Of a stretch of DNA of 64,000 bases, positions 12,095 through 23,700 are shown piece after piece. The translations under genes were made by a program, and so were the position numbers. The notes below the pieces were generated by a model. It had not been told where the DNA came from. It saw nothing but the letters and a program-made list of their open reading frames with translations, and did no database searches. The stretch comes from Actinernus sp. WN-2022 (Eukaryota; Cnidaria; Anthozoa; Actiniaria; Actinernidae): contig JAOWCC010000019.1 of the NCBI GenBank assembly GCA_030867875.1, forward strand, positions 82,798,861-82,862,860, written 5' to 3'. Numbering within the stretch: position 1 is the first letter of the stretch; each line of letters begins with the position of its first letter.

Positions 12095-12258
12095 AAACTG
12101 TGCGCTTCGTCATTCGAACTGTGCGCTACAGACTGCGTTTTGTCATACAGTGCTTTGTCATACATGCAGTGCGCTAAGACAGTGCGCTTTGTCATACAAA
12201 CGGTGCGCTTTGTCATACAAACGGTGCGCTTTGTCATACAAGCAGTGCGCTTTGTAAT
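12095..12258. repeat. Minisatellite, about 20-bp unit, unit 2
   Basis: Counterpart of 5371-5496. Several consecutive units reading GTGCGCTTTGTCATACAA are nearly perfect, which suggests local homogenisation or expansion after the segmental duplication. Confidence 0.75.
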
Positions 12259-12745
12259 TGTTTTATGATAGCTAGAAACATGACGAAAATCGCATTTCGG
12301 AAAATTAGCAATTTAAAGTGAATGATGTTCGATCACCGGCGTAAAGACTCTGTACGCCATTCAAGCTAGCTAAAAAGGTGTCCACATCTCGATAAAAAAG
12401 GCAATAGCCAGGAACTTTATGTGCAGTAAAGCTCAATGCATTGGAGATGAACTAGAAACAGTCAAAAGTTACGGCAAAGACCGGATTTAGTCTTTACAGA
12501 TAGCGTACCAGAAGCCATTGCAAAGAGGCACTGTAACATTCTCAGTTAAAACTACACGTCTTACCCTTTTATAATAATTCAGCCAGAAAAGCTGCATGTG
12601 GTTACAACAAAGTTCCTCACGGTACTAACAACAGCGTCATACGACGGTCCAATGAATCAAAACCAATTGAGCTACGAAATGGTTGAACAAATTATTCTCT
12701 GATTCGCCCGACTCTCCTAATACGCACAGGGCAGTTTCTCAACTT

Positions 12746-13253
12746 ACATACATACATATCTTTAATATAAGTTCCCAGAAGGGCTTTTCAACATATATTT
12801 ACAAATGAATTAAAATAAGTTAAACTAGGAGAAACTATGAATTTGTTAAAATACTTATCGATAAAATTGCGTAAAAACTATATATGATCTAAAAACTATC
12901 TAAGATTAAAAACTATTACATTGGATTCAGTCGTAATAAGAAGCTAATAATTTGGACTTAAGAACTCTCTTAAATTGAGGAAATGAAGTCGACGCTTTAA
13001 GTGTGCTATCTAAGGCATTCCAAATCTTAACACCTCTGTAACTAAAGGACCTCTGACCGGATGCTGAGTTACATTTAGGAATGTTAAGGTCGCTGCAATT
13101 TCGAGTATTGCGCTGGTGTATACTGGATCTCTTGCAGGATGGCGAAAGCCCATTTAAGCATTTAAAGGTCAATAAAATGTCTCTGAGATTAACAGTTTCT
13201 TTAACCGGTAGCCATTGAAGGTGGCGCAATATAGGTGTGATATGGTCAAATTT
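12746..13253 (-). mobile_element. 5'-truncated non-LTR retrotransposon tail in unit 2
   Basis: On the minus strand an open frame encodes LRHLQWLPVKE, LTFKCLNGLSP and YRGVKIWNALD, the usual C-terminal region of CR1/L2/Jockey-type reverse transcriptase proteins. The 3' end carries an ATGT-type simple-repeat tail at 12746-12760. Unit 1 has no such insert (site near 6044). About 510 bp; it cannot move by itself. Confidence 0.85.
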
Positions 13254-14221
13254 GATTTTCTTTTATCAAAAGGAAAGTTGAAAGCAACCACACACTATTT
13301 TGACATTGATAATCGCGTACGTTACGTCATTACGTGTTCCATAGAACAGTACATGAAATAATCTTGTACAATCATTTGTACGCGATATATCAAAAACGAG
13401 AGCAAGTGTTTTACCAGGAGAATCGAAACAGATGAAAGCACGACGCGAGTTTACAAAAGGGGCGAGATATCATTGGGCCAAAGATAATAAATTGTTCTCT
13501 GAGTATAGTATGATCTTGAATATTCGCTTCTCTTTCATCAAATTATTGCGTATTTACGTCATTTTACATCTCATTAACTCTAGTACAGGTCAGTTGAATA
13601 GGTCAAAGGTATGATCATCGTAATTGGACTTTGCAGCTAACGAATCACGTGGTTGTACTGGAGAGCCAAACATATCTGACTTCATTTACATAAAGGCCTT
13701 GTACGACGGAGATCGGTATTGCTATTAGCAAAACCTGTTCGTAAACGCTATTTTCGACCTCTAAAACAGCGATTTTAAAGATAGCTTGCTGTCCAGAATC
13801 CATGGCAACGCCTTTCCCATGGCGATCACGAGCTCAATTCATTCGTTAAAGAAGAAGTATATCAGCACCTTACAAGACAAGTAGTTATTGAGACGTGGAC
13901 ATGGAACTTATGGATTACCTGTATACGGAGGTAGTGAATCAGATTTGAACATTGTACAGCGTTCCCTCAAACTGCTACAAACGACGCTACATATCAGAAT
14001 TACTTAATATATACGATTTACTTCAGTAAGGTGACCGTATTTGCTTGACAAGATAAGAGCCAACGAGCGTCACCCACTTGTAATGTTGTTTAAGTAGCCA
14101 ATTATGTGCCATCCATACAGTTGACTATGAAACTCATGTGTCATTCACCTTATTCAAATCTCATGGGAGGAAGTCTGGTAACTGGTATCAGAGCGAGGCC
14201 AGTTGTCCCAAAGATCACAAA

Positions 14222-14340
14222 ATTGGGGCCATCCCTTCATGTAGGACGACACGAATTGCTACCAAATTGTATTGTGTTGTATTCTATTGTATTTTTGGTA
14301 AAAATTCGTGTCGTCCTACATAAAGGGATTGCCCACAATT
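14222..14340. mobile_element. Short foldback, unit 2
   Basis: Counterpart of 7064-7189 with the same arms. The simple-repeat spacer is slightly shorter. Confidence 0.72.
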
Positions 14341-14682
14341 GGAGTGGATCAGAAATGTAGTGGTGGTAGTGGTAATTTATTTACCCACGTTTCACAGAGT
14401 GAGCCAGACTCGGAAATATGTACTTAGTTTCTGTCGTACCGCACTGTTGTGCTTTTGTATAATAAGGAAATTAGCGTATTTTCCGCCATCACTTGTAGAT
14501 GCTTTCTTTTCCTGTGACAAACTGACACAACTGGCCTTGCTTGCCTTTGATGCCTTTAAATAAATAAGGTTTCCACTTTATATGTACCAGCTGATGTAAA
14601 CTTCCTATTGGATCTAACAGGGAATGACGTAGCGATGGCACATTAGCACCTTGATGTCCAGTTTCTTCATGACTAATTGGTC

Positions 14683-17494
14683 CTACGTGGTATCTTTACT
14701 GCTTCCATTGGTTTCTTTTTGTTTGCTTAGGAGCCGGCCATCACTTGGAACTAAGTTTGGTATTCCATTTAGTATGGTGTAGGCTACTCCCAGTTCATCA
14801 CTTATGAGTTCATTTGCCACTGGATCATATCTGAGACATGAACAATTCCAATACTCGATACTGAAGTTCAAACCTGTTCTTGTGAGCCTAACCCTTGCTA
14901 CAAGTTTTATACCTATGAACCTCCAAAACGTTTTGACTACTTCTGTGAAGAGAATACTGTATGTTCTATGCTTATTTGAAATCGTGAAAATTTGACCTTT
15001 CCTGACCCATGACAGCGTAAGTAAAAGCCTGGGTCGATCCCTGGGTAGATCTCATCTCATTAATACATTATTCTCCATGGCGCCTATATTTCACAACAAC
15101 ATCGACTTGTAGAGAATATACACAGTTTGCGAGTTGTTAGTAAAGAAAAAGTCATTTTGGTCAACTTTTTAAGTATTAATTCAAATTAACGCAAAGTTGA
15201 ATTAATTAGATGACGTCTACCCAGGAATCGACCCAGGCTTTTACTTAGGACGCTGTCATGGGTCAGGAAAGGTCAATTTTTCAAGATTTCAAACAAGCGT
15301 AGAACATATAGTATTATCTGCAAACCAAAACTTTCTTCATAGAAACACTCAAAACGTTTCGGAGGTTCATACCTATAAATGATTGCAGGAAGGGTTAGGT
15401 GTACTAACTATTAATAGTTAAATCTGCTTAACCATACATATGGCGATGTTTCGTGTATCGTCATCTGTTGTCATTAACGTGCCAACCAGAGATCCATTGG
15501 CTCCTTACACAAAGCGGGCTTTACAAATCATGGTTGGCACATTAGCATAACAATTGCAATGTTTATCAACACGAAACATCGCTACAGTTAACATTGTGAC
15601 CTCAGCCAATGTTACTAAATTATTAGTTTTCATTGAAGTGCAACCATGTCACGTTTGGAAAATTGCATTTTACCAACTATCAATCAAAATTTAATTACCA
15701 GTAAGTCAAGGAGGTGAAAGTTTCAAATGTACGAGACTAGACAGTCTAGACTTGTCTTGATTGATGGTTGGCTAAAATTGCAATTTTCCAAATGTGACTT
15801 TGATGAACAGCAATGCCAGAGAACGTTTTTGAAAACGCTTTAGTAGGAATCAAGTTAAAGTGAGTGTGTACAATAATATGCGTTAGTGATACTGTATTGA
15901 CAAATTCTCAATCCAAGGGATTATGACTGGCTTAGAGGTCCAAATTCTTAATTTGATACACGTTCGATAACTCAAACACCAGTTAACTCAATTTTTTATT
16001 TTTTTGCTTCCCCTGAGGGTTCGAGTTATCGGAATTATACTGTATTCTTTACACTAAAGTGAAGCATTAAATGAGTCAATACCACTGAAACTGCTGTAAT
16101 ATCTGCTATTGTAAGCACAGGAAGCCCAAGCTCAATATCTGTACATGTTTTAAACTGTCATTGGGATGAAGTTTGAGCATTACTGGAGCTATTTCTTACG
16201 GTTTCTAATTCACTTTCCAAGAGAGTATATATAGTGACCATGGGTTAGACAGAGAAATAATCCCTCCTAAATCATGATAGGTTAATAGTGACTATAAACC
16301 ATTTCTTGGGTAGTGATCAGCCAATTAGAAACCCAAAATTAATACATGTAGCTCCAGCGATGCTCAAACTTCTTCCCAAAGACAAAAATCAATTCAATCA
16401 ACAACAGTCCAAGTAAGAAATTTAGACTTTATTTCCAAGATTTCTTTGGTAAAGGTATTCATTATATAGCGCAATTTTTTTTGGGATATATTCAAATGTG
16501 CTTCATGCGGTTATATTTTGTGATATGGACTGCTATTTTATTGTGGTGCAATATGCTGCCATGCAGTTTACAATTATGAGTGATTGTTAGTACCTCAGAA
16601 TACCAGGCTGTTGTGTCAGGATACAATCCCCTACTCTTTCTCAAAATAACAAAACAGGTTATTTCACCCCCAACCCCTCGTATAAATGAGAAGAGGAAGG
16701 AGACAAGGCCAACTACTAATTAACGGCCGTGCCCAAGGATGCTGGGATCAAACCCGACTTTCCCACACTCCAGACTGTGCTCAGTACCAACTGAACTAAC
16801 CAGTGAGGCAGTTTGGTTAGGAAATGCAGATATTGAGCTTGGGCTCCCTGTATTGTAATGCACATATCACTGGCTTTCCCCAGGGGTAGACCCCTGGGCC
16901 AACCAGGGGATAGCCTCCTCCACAGGCAACTCTCTCAGGTTAATGAAAACAGTGGCTATAGGCAGTGGGTATTCTGTGTTACAAAGCTCTGAGCGCGATA
17001 CCCACGGCCTTTGGCCACCGCTTTCATTAACCTGCAAGAGTTGCCTGCAGAGGAGGCTACCAGGGGGATATGTTGGGGAATGGGTAGGAGGGAAATTCTA
17101 GACTTTCGTTTGAAGTTCCAAGATACCCTTGCTCCACCCTTTTTTATACATGCAACCAGTGATACAATGTCCCACGTATGCTGGGGGGGGTTTGGAAGTT
17201 TGGAGTTGGTCAAGGTCGAGTCGAGGCACTAATCTGACAAACCGTTGTTCAAATATGTCAACAACTCTCCAGTCGTCCAGACTTCTAAATTTTAATAAAA
17301 ATATATATTAAAACTTACCTCAATGGCTTCTTGGATAGTGGACATGCCAAAATATCTAATAATTTAATATCAAAGTCACCACCACCATTTCCTTGGTTTT
17401 CATTGGTTAAGCACCTTGTAAAGCAAACTTGGAGCGTCCTCTGTGAAGAAATGCTCGAGCAAAACCTCCACAAGCAGCTGACAATCACCGCCAT
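14683..17494 (-). CDS. PYURF: PYURF/PREY, Trm112-like mitochondrial protein, two exons
   Basis: Exon 1 is 17494-17319 and exon 2 is 14830-14683 (stop). The donor is AG/GTAAGT and the acceptor CTCAG/A, joining in the middle of an Arg codon to give 107 aa. The N-terminal 40 or so residues are rich in Ser, Arg and Cys with no acidic residue before the first Asn-Glu, like a mitochondrial presequence. The Trm112/UPF0434 domain follows: LLDILACPLSKKPLR, then YDPVANELISDELGVAYTI and NGIPNLVP, very close to animal PREY. PREY stabilises SAM-dependent methyltransferases of coenzyme Q synthesis and complex I assembly. The first real ATG is at 17494; the frame is open further upstream but has no ATG there. 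A foldback element lies in the intron. Exon 2 is duplicated at 8166-8313. Confidence 0.92.
14888..15399. mobile_element. Foldback/MITE copy 3 at right edge of duplication
   Basis: Same family, in the PYURF intron. The left arm agrees with copy 2. The right arm is distinct: after the shared 19-bp stretch it reads CAATTTTTCAAGATTTC and later TATTATCTGCAAACC. Confidence 0.84.
15440..15584. mobile_element. Small foldback element
   Basis: Outer arms GGCGATGTTTCGTGT and ACACGAAACATCGC, inner arms TTAACGTGCCAACCA and TGGTTGGCACATTA. Non-coding. Confidence 0.7.
15648..15798. mobile_element. Small foldback element
   Basis: Arms GTCACGTTTGGAAAATTGCA and the near-complement ending at 15798, continuing through CCAACTATCAATCAA and TTGATTGATGGTTGG. 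About 150 bp, non-coding. Confidence 0.75.
15940..16044. mobile_element. Possible pogo/Tigger-type MITE remnant
   Basis: CGATAACTCAAAC near 15966 faces GGTTCGAGTTATCGG ending near 16035, followed by AATTATACTGTA. The arms are short and the left end is eroded, so the assignment is tentative. Confidence 0.4.
16461..16811 (-). mobile_element. Diverged tRNA-derived SINE
   Basis: On the minus strand it reads GCCTCACTGGTTAGTTCAG, a decayed B-box GGGTTTGATCCC, GTTGGCCTTGTCTCC and AGTAGGGGATTGTATCC, matching 3921-4293 in order but with many substitutions. An older copy of the same family, upstream of PYURF exon 2 in its intron. Confidence 0.75.
16903..17067. mobile_element. Small foldback in PYURF intron
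   Basis: Arms CCAGGGGATAGCCTCCTC and GAGGAGGCTACCAGGGG, continuing through CAGGCAACTC and CAGGTTAATGAAA with their complements. About 165 bp. Confidence 0.75.
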
Positions 17495-17778
17495 ATTGGA
17501 TGAAGGCGCGGTTACACAAGCGAGGACCAAAAACTACTGACCCCGTCCCCGAGAAGGGATTGTTTCTAGACGCTTTTATTTATTTTAATTCATTCATTCT
17601 CAAGTACTGAAATATTTCTTTAACCTGAAACTTTGAGAATATTTTACTTGATATTCTTATTTTTCCCATCATAATTCGAAAAAAAATAACTAATTGAAAA
17701 GTACTAGGGTAGGGTGGTGTAGCCTCGTTTGACAGCTAGCTTCACGTCACGTGGGAGTTAAACCGCGCGGGATTCAAC
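17495..17778. promoter_or_regulatory. Shared divergent PYURF/PRMT5 promoter region
   Basis: This 284-bp gap separates the two ATGs. A GTCACGTG box (USF/TFE-like) lies at 17746-17753 and an E2F-like GCGCGGGA at 17765-17772. Both start codons sit in a YY1-like ATGGCGG context: 17776-17785 for PRMT5 and, on the other strand, the PYURF start at 17494. No TATA box is obvious near either gene. Motif functions are inferred from consensus only. Confidence 0.6.
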
Positions 17779-20700
17779 ATGGCGGACATTGGTCGAGTAT
17801 CATGTGGAAGAGATTTAACTTGTGTTCCAGACGTTGAAGTCGCCCTCAATTCGGCTTCCCAAAGCGGGTGAGTGCTTTAAATGTTTGGTTGTCATGTTGC
17901 GAAGGACATGCTTGATTTTTCGTTTTTACTGAAGTAGAATGATGTTCCACGAGGTCGTTTGGCATCAAACATGTACACATAGATTCTATGCCTACTGACT
18001 TTTACTGTCTAGTACTGATCGACATGGTTTATTCACCCAATCGTAGTTCATGCTCACGTATTTTTAATTTGTAGATAGTAAATCATACTAGCTACTACAG
18101 AATGCAGGGCCACTTTTGAAGCTCGTTATGTTTTGCTTGCATGGCGGCTTGGTACAGTGACTCGGCTGAGTCTACAGTACAGATGAGAATGCAGTATCAA
18201 TAAAATTAATATGAATAGTATGATTTTGGTGGCTCGATGGGGCTTACCTGCAGAGTACCCTGCCACTTCAGAAATGTGTGGTTAGGGTTTGCTAAATTGG
18301 TGGGGTAAGCTTCGTATGGAAATAGTGGAAAACAATGGAACATGAATTATTAATAATGTGCCGATCAATTCGAAACATCAACATCTCCCCCCCCCTCCCC
18401 CCCCCCCCCCCCCCCCTCCCCAGGGAACCCGTGGGCATTTGACTCATTTTCGTGCTCGGGGAGTAGGGAATTTGACATCGGTAGCTATCCTTGGGGTGGG
18501 GAATTTGACACCGGAAGGGAGAGGGGGGGGGGGGGGGGGGGGGGGGGTGAGAATTTGAACAGGTTGTCTCGATTTCATGTTATGTGCTGCATGATTTTCT
18601 CGATCGAAATCATGGCTGAATTGGAGCGGGGAGGTCACTAGGGCCATCGACAAACACATTTTATGACAGACTATCGCGTGATACTGTTTTATTACCGCGC
18701 GATACTGTTTTATTATCGCGCGATAGTGTTTTAATATCGCGCGTTGGTGTTTTAATATCGTGCGATAGTGTTTAATATCGTGCGATAGTGTTTTAATATC
18801 GCGCGATAATGTGTTATTTTAAAATACGTACATTACTTATCAAGACACCATGGCGGCGAACACGCTACGTGGTAATGCTCTTCTCCTTTATATGTTTCAC
18901 TTACGTCCGACAACGAATTTGGCTTTACCTGAATACTTACCGGCGATTCAAAATGCTATTGAAAATAACAGGCCTGGATGCATTAGTCGACTGAGTACTT
19001 TAATCTAGGCTTGAATTATATGGAAATCCTTGCTTTTCTTTTAATTTATAACGCCAGCTTAAACGTGTTCTGAGAAGCAAGAATTTACGAAGGAGAAAGG
19101 ACTACAGTAGTCCAGATGAAATATTTGACGCCATAGAAATGGAACTCCAGGGAGCTGTCTAGGCTACAGGCAAATGCACCACTTGTTAAGGAACAAATAT
19201 TCGCTGGTATTAAATTAGCAAGGAAACTGTTAGATACGCTTTGATGAAGGAGTTGAAAGGCGGTAGCGAGACACAGATTAAAGCGCGGGCAATATTTTGC
19301 ACCAGGGCCTACATGTAACTTCATATGGCATTTAGATGGCTAGTATTTCTCGACTAATGCATCCCTGTTATTTTCAATATATCATTTTGAATCGCCGGTA
19401 AGTGTTCGGGTAAAGCCAAATTCGTTGTCGGAAGTAAAAGAAACATACAAAGGAGAAAAGCATTATCATGATCACGTAGCGTGTTCGCCGCCATGTTGTC
19501 TAGCTAAATAATGTCCGTATTTTAAAATAACATTATCGCGCGATATTAAACACTATCGTGTGATAATAAAACAGTATCGCGCGATAAATCGATAGTAACA
19601 CTTTATCGTGAAATAGTAAAGCAGTATCGCGCAATATTCTTTCTTAACATTTGTGTTTGTGGATGGCCCTTACAACACTCCGTAGGTCACTTTAGACGAC
19701 TTCAAAAAAGGACAAAATTCTGATTTTGTAAGCGACTGGCTTAAAAACAAAGGGACTCTAAAAGCTTTGTGCTGTATTTGAAGGTATTAAAATATAAATG
19801 TACATTGCTTACGAATATTTAAACTGTCTGTTAAAAACAAAATGCGGTGTCACAACTAATACTAAGTCCCGGGGGTAGGGGCATTTGATCGCCTAATACG
19901 ACGATGGCATAGGGCATTTGAACAACATTTTTGGCCCGGGGGACGGGAATTTGAACAATCCAAATCCAATCCGAATGTCTGGGGGTTGCCCGGGGGGTGA
20001 TGTTGATGTTTCGAATTGATCGGTACATAAGTACATTCCTGAAGTAGACTGCTACCAAGTCCCTTCTATTCCCCATTTTTTTTAGAATGGCTAAACATGG
20101 TTCCAGATGGATAACTATGGCTAGATATGGCACACATGGGTCTAGAGCTATAATGCACTTGTCAATGTTTAGGGAGGGGGTGGGGGGGATTAACAAGCAT
20201 ACCCAGGGGGTTTGACATTTCATCTAATTTTCTTGTCAAATTCCCTGCCCAGGGACAAGTGTTGGTGTCAAATAGAGTGCTAAAGAACTAGCAGGTACAT
20301 GTAGCTGCAAATTTAGTGTTCACGTCAGGTGATCTACATGTATTGTAGAAGCTCATTTGAGGGAAGCAATCTCTATTATTAAACTGCTCCACTTGCATTC
20401 ATGAACGGCATAGCGTTTATACACTTGACTGTGATTTTGGTATTTTGCCGAATTTCACAAGTCATTTTGACAAACCGTTGACATATACATGTATGTAAAC
20501 ACTGACCAATAGTATTTCCTGCTGGGCTGATGGGGAATTCAAAACTTACAAAAGAGTTGGCAATCCCTACTTATACAATGTAGCTCTAAACACAGCCATG
20601 TTGAACCATGTTTGCCATTCTAAAAAAAATTCAGAATAGAACTGGGACTTGTTAGCAGTCGATTCCTGAAGTGGCAGGGTACGCGTATTCTGCAGTTACT

Positions 20701-23700
20701 AACTCAATGGCTCAGCAGTGGAGCACATTCATGAATAAACATCTGTGTCTACCGTATGTTTTTGGTGTCTCGATGGTTTGGCAGTGGATCGCCTTCATGA
20801 ATAAACATCTACATCTCAGTGGATCACATTCATGAAATTTATAAACATTTATGTGGAGTGAGTTTTTGGTGGCTCTATAGCTTGGCAGTGGATCACATTC
20901 ACAAATAAACATCTACGTCTAGTGTATGATTTACGTAGCTCGATCGCTCAGCAGTGGATCACATTCATGAATAAATATCTTAGTGGGGCATACATGTATG
21001 TTTGTGGTGGATCAGGAGTAGATCTTGACAAATGGCCGTGTTCTGTAGTTTAGCCTATACATCTAGCTAAAATTGTATAGTACATTTTAAAAACTGAATG
21101 AAATCTGAACAGGGAGTTCAAGTTACAGTTTGAGAATAAAACATGTTTTGCATGGGTAACTTTATCACTAAATAGGTAATGAGATTGTGTGGTTCTAGAA
21201 AATATCCATACCCCACTGATGAGGGGACTGGAAAATCAGAGGGGTAGGGGTGTGTCGAAGGCAAAATTTATAAATTTCCAAAGGGGAGCAGGGTATACAT
21301 GTGGAGCTTTTTTCCTAGAAGAAAATAAATATTTACATACTGTATTTTAACTCAGTGGTGTCATGGCAGTGCTCTGACCTAGACTTATTTATTACTGTAA
21401 GGACAATATTTGACTTTCACACCCCTCCCTCCAGTCTATAATTTGTTACCACAGATTTTGTGTGGCACACTAGGCCAGCCCCAACCAGGTTTTTTTTCTC
21501 ACTGGTGGAAAAGAGGTTGGGAACAGAAGTTTCAGTGACATGAAAGTGAGGCCAAAACTGTCATTCAAAGTCTTGCTTTGCTTGGACTCCAACCTTGGAA
21601 AATTTGGGGGTTTTTTTGTATAAAAAAAATAGAGATTCGTCTCTTTCATAATTACTCAACAATTTTTTTTGATTCCACTACGATTGGCTGAGAGCAGCCC
21701 AATTTTGCACTGTATTTAATATTGTTAATTGACCTATATCACTATGACGTCATATCAAAACAATCTATTGTTTAAACGCTAAGGATCACGGTCGTGGGAG
21801 GGGGACAAAACAGGGACAAAACAGCAACAACACAAAGGAAATCGCTATCAAATGCATTTTGAAGAACGTAGAATAGCGGTAACAGCCACCAAATACGGTA
21901 AATATTGTGGGATAAACATTGATACAGCTGATATCTGGAAACCAGACAATTCGAAGTTAAATTTTCCTCAGCAGAGCAGATTTAGTTCAAAATTCTATTG
22001 TTCAAGTCGATTCTGTCCCCCTCATAAACAAGCCGTGACGTCATAATGATATAGGGTAATTGTAACAATTATTTGTTAATCATTTAACTAAAATAATGAA
22101 GGAGATAAATAAGTTTACATTACTTTGTTGAGTATGTCACATGCACTTGTAAAAAAAATCAGCTTTGAGCACACACTCGTTGTTCAAAAATGCTGTGATA
22201 ATTACATGCACTCTAACTAAAATAATATTGAAAACTTAACTGAAATCACAGGTACTTTTCTGCATTTGTGTGAGGCTTTTATTATTTTTAATTAATATAT
22301 TTGATAAAAATACAACAAGTCAATGCTAGAGTACACTACATACATGTATGTACATCAGAACCTCAGGAAACACTTTGGCTTTGAGATACTTTTTGAAAAT
22401 ATTTGCTTTCAGTTGCTACTAACAGTAACCCTGAAATTGCACTGAATTACAAATTTGCACTGAATTAACTGGAAATTGGGCTGCTCTCAACCAGTCAGAA
22501 TCAATAAATTTTGTTGAGTAAATAATCAATATAATTATTCATGTTAAAAAACTTTCCCCTACTGTTTACAGGTTTGATTTCATTTGTTCGCCTATATGCC
22601 ATCCTCGATACAAGAGGGAGTTTGTGGATCCTGTTCCAGGGAGAAATAAAGCATTTACTAGGGCTGACTTGGTCCTCTCTAGTCAAGGTACATGTGTGAA
22701 GTACATTTTGTAAGTAACATACAGAATAAGTACATGTAGCTGTGATTTATCATATTTGCAAACTCGAGCCAGAGACAAATTATGTATACATGGCTTATCA
22801 AACATCTACAATGTATCTATGAATAGTCATGTTTTTGAGTTATTTTGGCCGAGAAAATCGAAGCAAATGTTTATGCAAATCAGGATGGATCTGTATCAGA
22901 TTTACAGATCACTTATCACACAGTGATTTGGTTTGTTGTTCCTTCTGTCATTAATAATAATATATTATAATATAAATTATCAGAGTTTGATTATAAAAAA
23001 TACATTGTTACCCAGAGGTTGCACTACAGTACCGACCAGAACTTACCTCCAGTTAAATGTTCGCTCGAGTTTGCTTTAGCAAATTATATGCAAAGTGAAC
23101 GCAGCGTTCACTTGAAGCAAACCTTAATAGATACAAGAGGTTCGAACCCTAATAGCGTTCGCTCAAGCGAACCCTGCAATTAAACTCTGAGTGAACCCTG
23201 CAAACTCTGAGCGAACCCTGCAAACTCTAAGTGAAGCCTTGCAAACTCTGAGCGTGAATCAGCGAACTCTGAGCGAAAAGCGAAATGTATATTTTAGTGA
23301 ACACGAAACCTAGCGAATGCAACTAATCTTAAGAATAATTTGGAAGGGCTAAATGGAAAAGAGATGTGGGGCATGTTTAGATGAGAAAGCAAATTATTAC
23401 CCGCAGAAATGGCCAATAATATTGTTCGCTTCATTCAGTCCCTTCGAGAATTAGGCCAAAGTGGCTGTTCGATAATGAAAGTGCCTATGAAATGAAAAAA
23501 TCAGTCCCATTTTTATTTTATTTTATTAAATTATAGACTTCCCTTTTGCAATTAAAAATCAATTTGGAGAGCACAAACATAATTTTATTATTACATATTT
23601 AAATTGAAAACTGGCCAAAAATGCACTTATTGGTGCGAGCTCAGCGAGCACCATACTATTCCCGACGTGTTTCAGCTACACAGTGATCCTGTGAGTTACC

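Larger units (their letters stand above)
8754..15273. repeat. Tandem segmental duplication, unit 2
   Basis: Second unit. It carries the surplus UBA3 exons (9842, 11166) and the functional last exon of PYURF (14683). The offset from unit 1 is 6743 bp at UBA3 exon 3, 6724 bp at the terminal exon and 6517 bp at the PYURF exon, which fits a few discrete insertions and deletions. Confidence 0.92.

Noticed and set aside
18358..18659. Open frames with polyproline and polyglycine
   Set aside because: Artefacts of the poly-C and poly-G tracts.
21852..22046. 64-codon open frame
   Set aside because: Inside a MITE between its inverted arms; no homology recognised.
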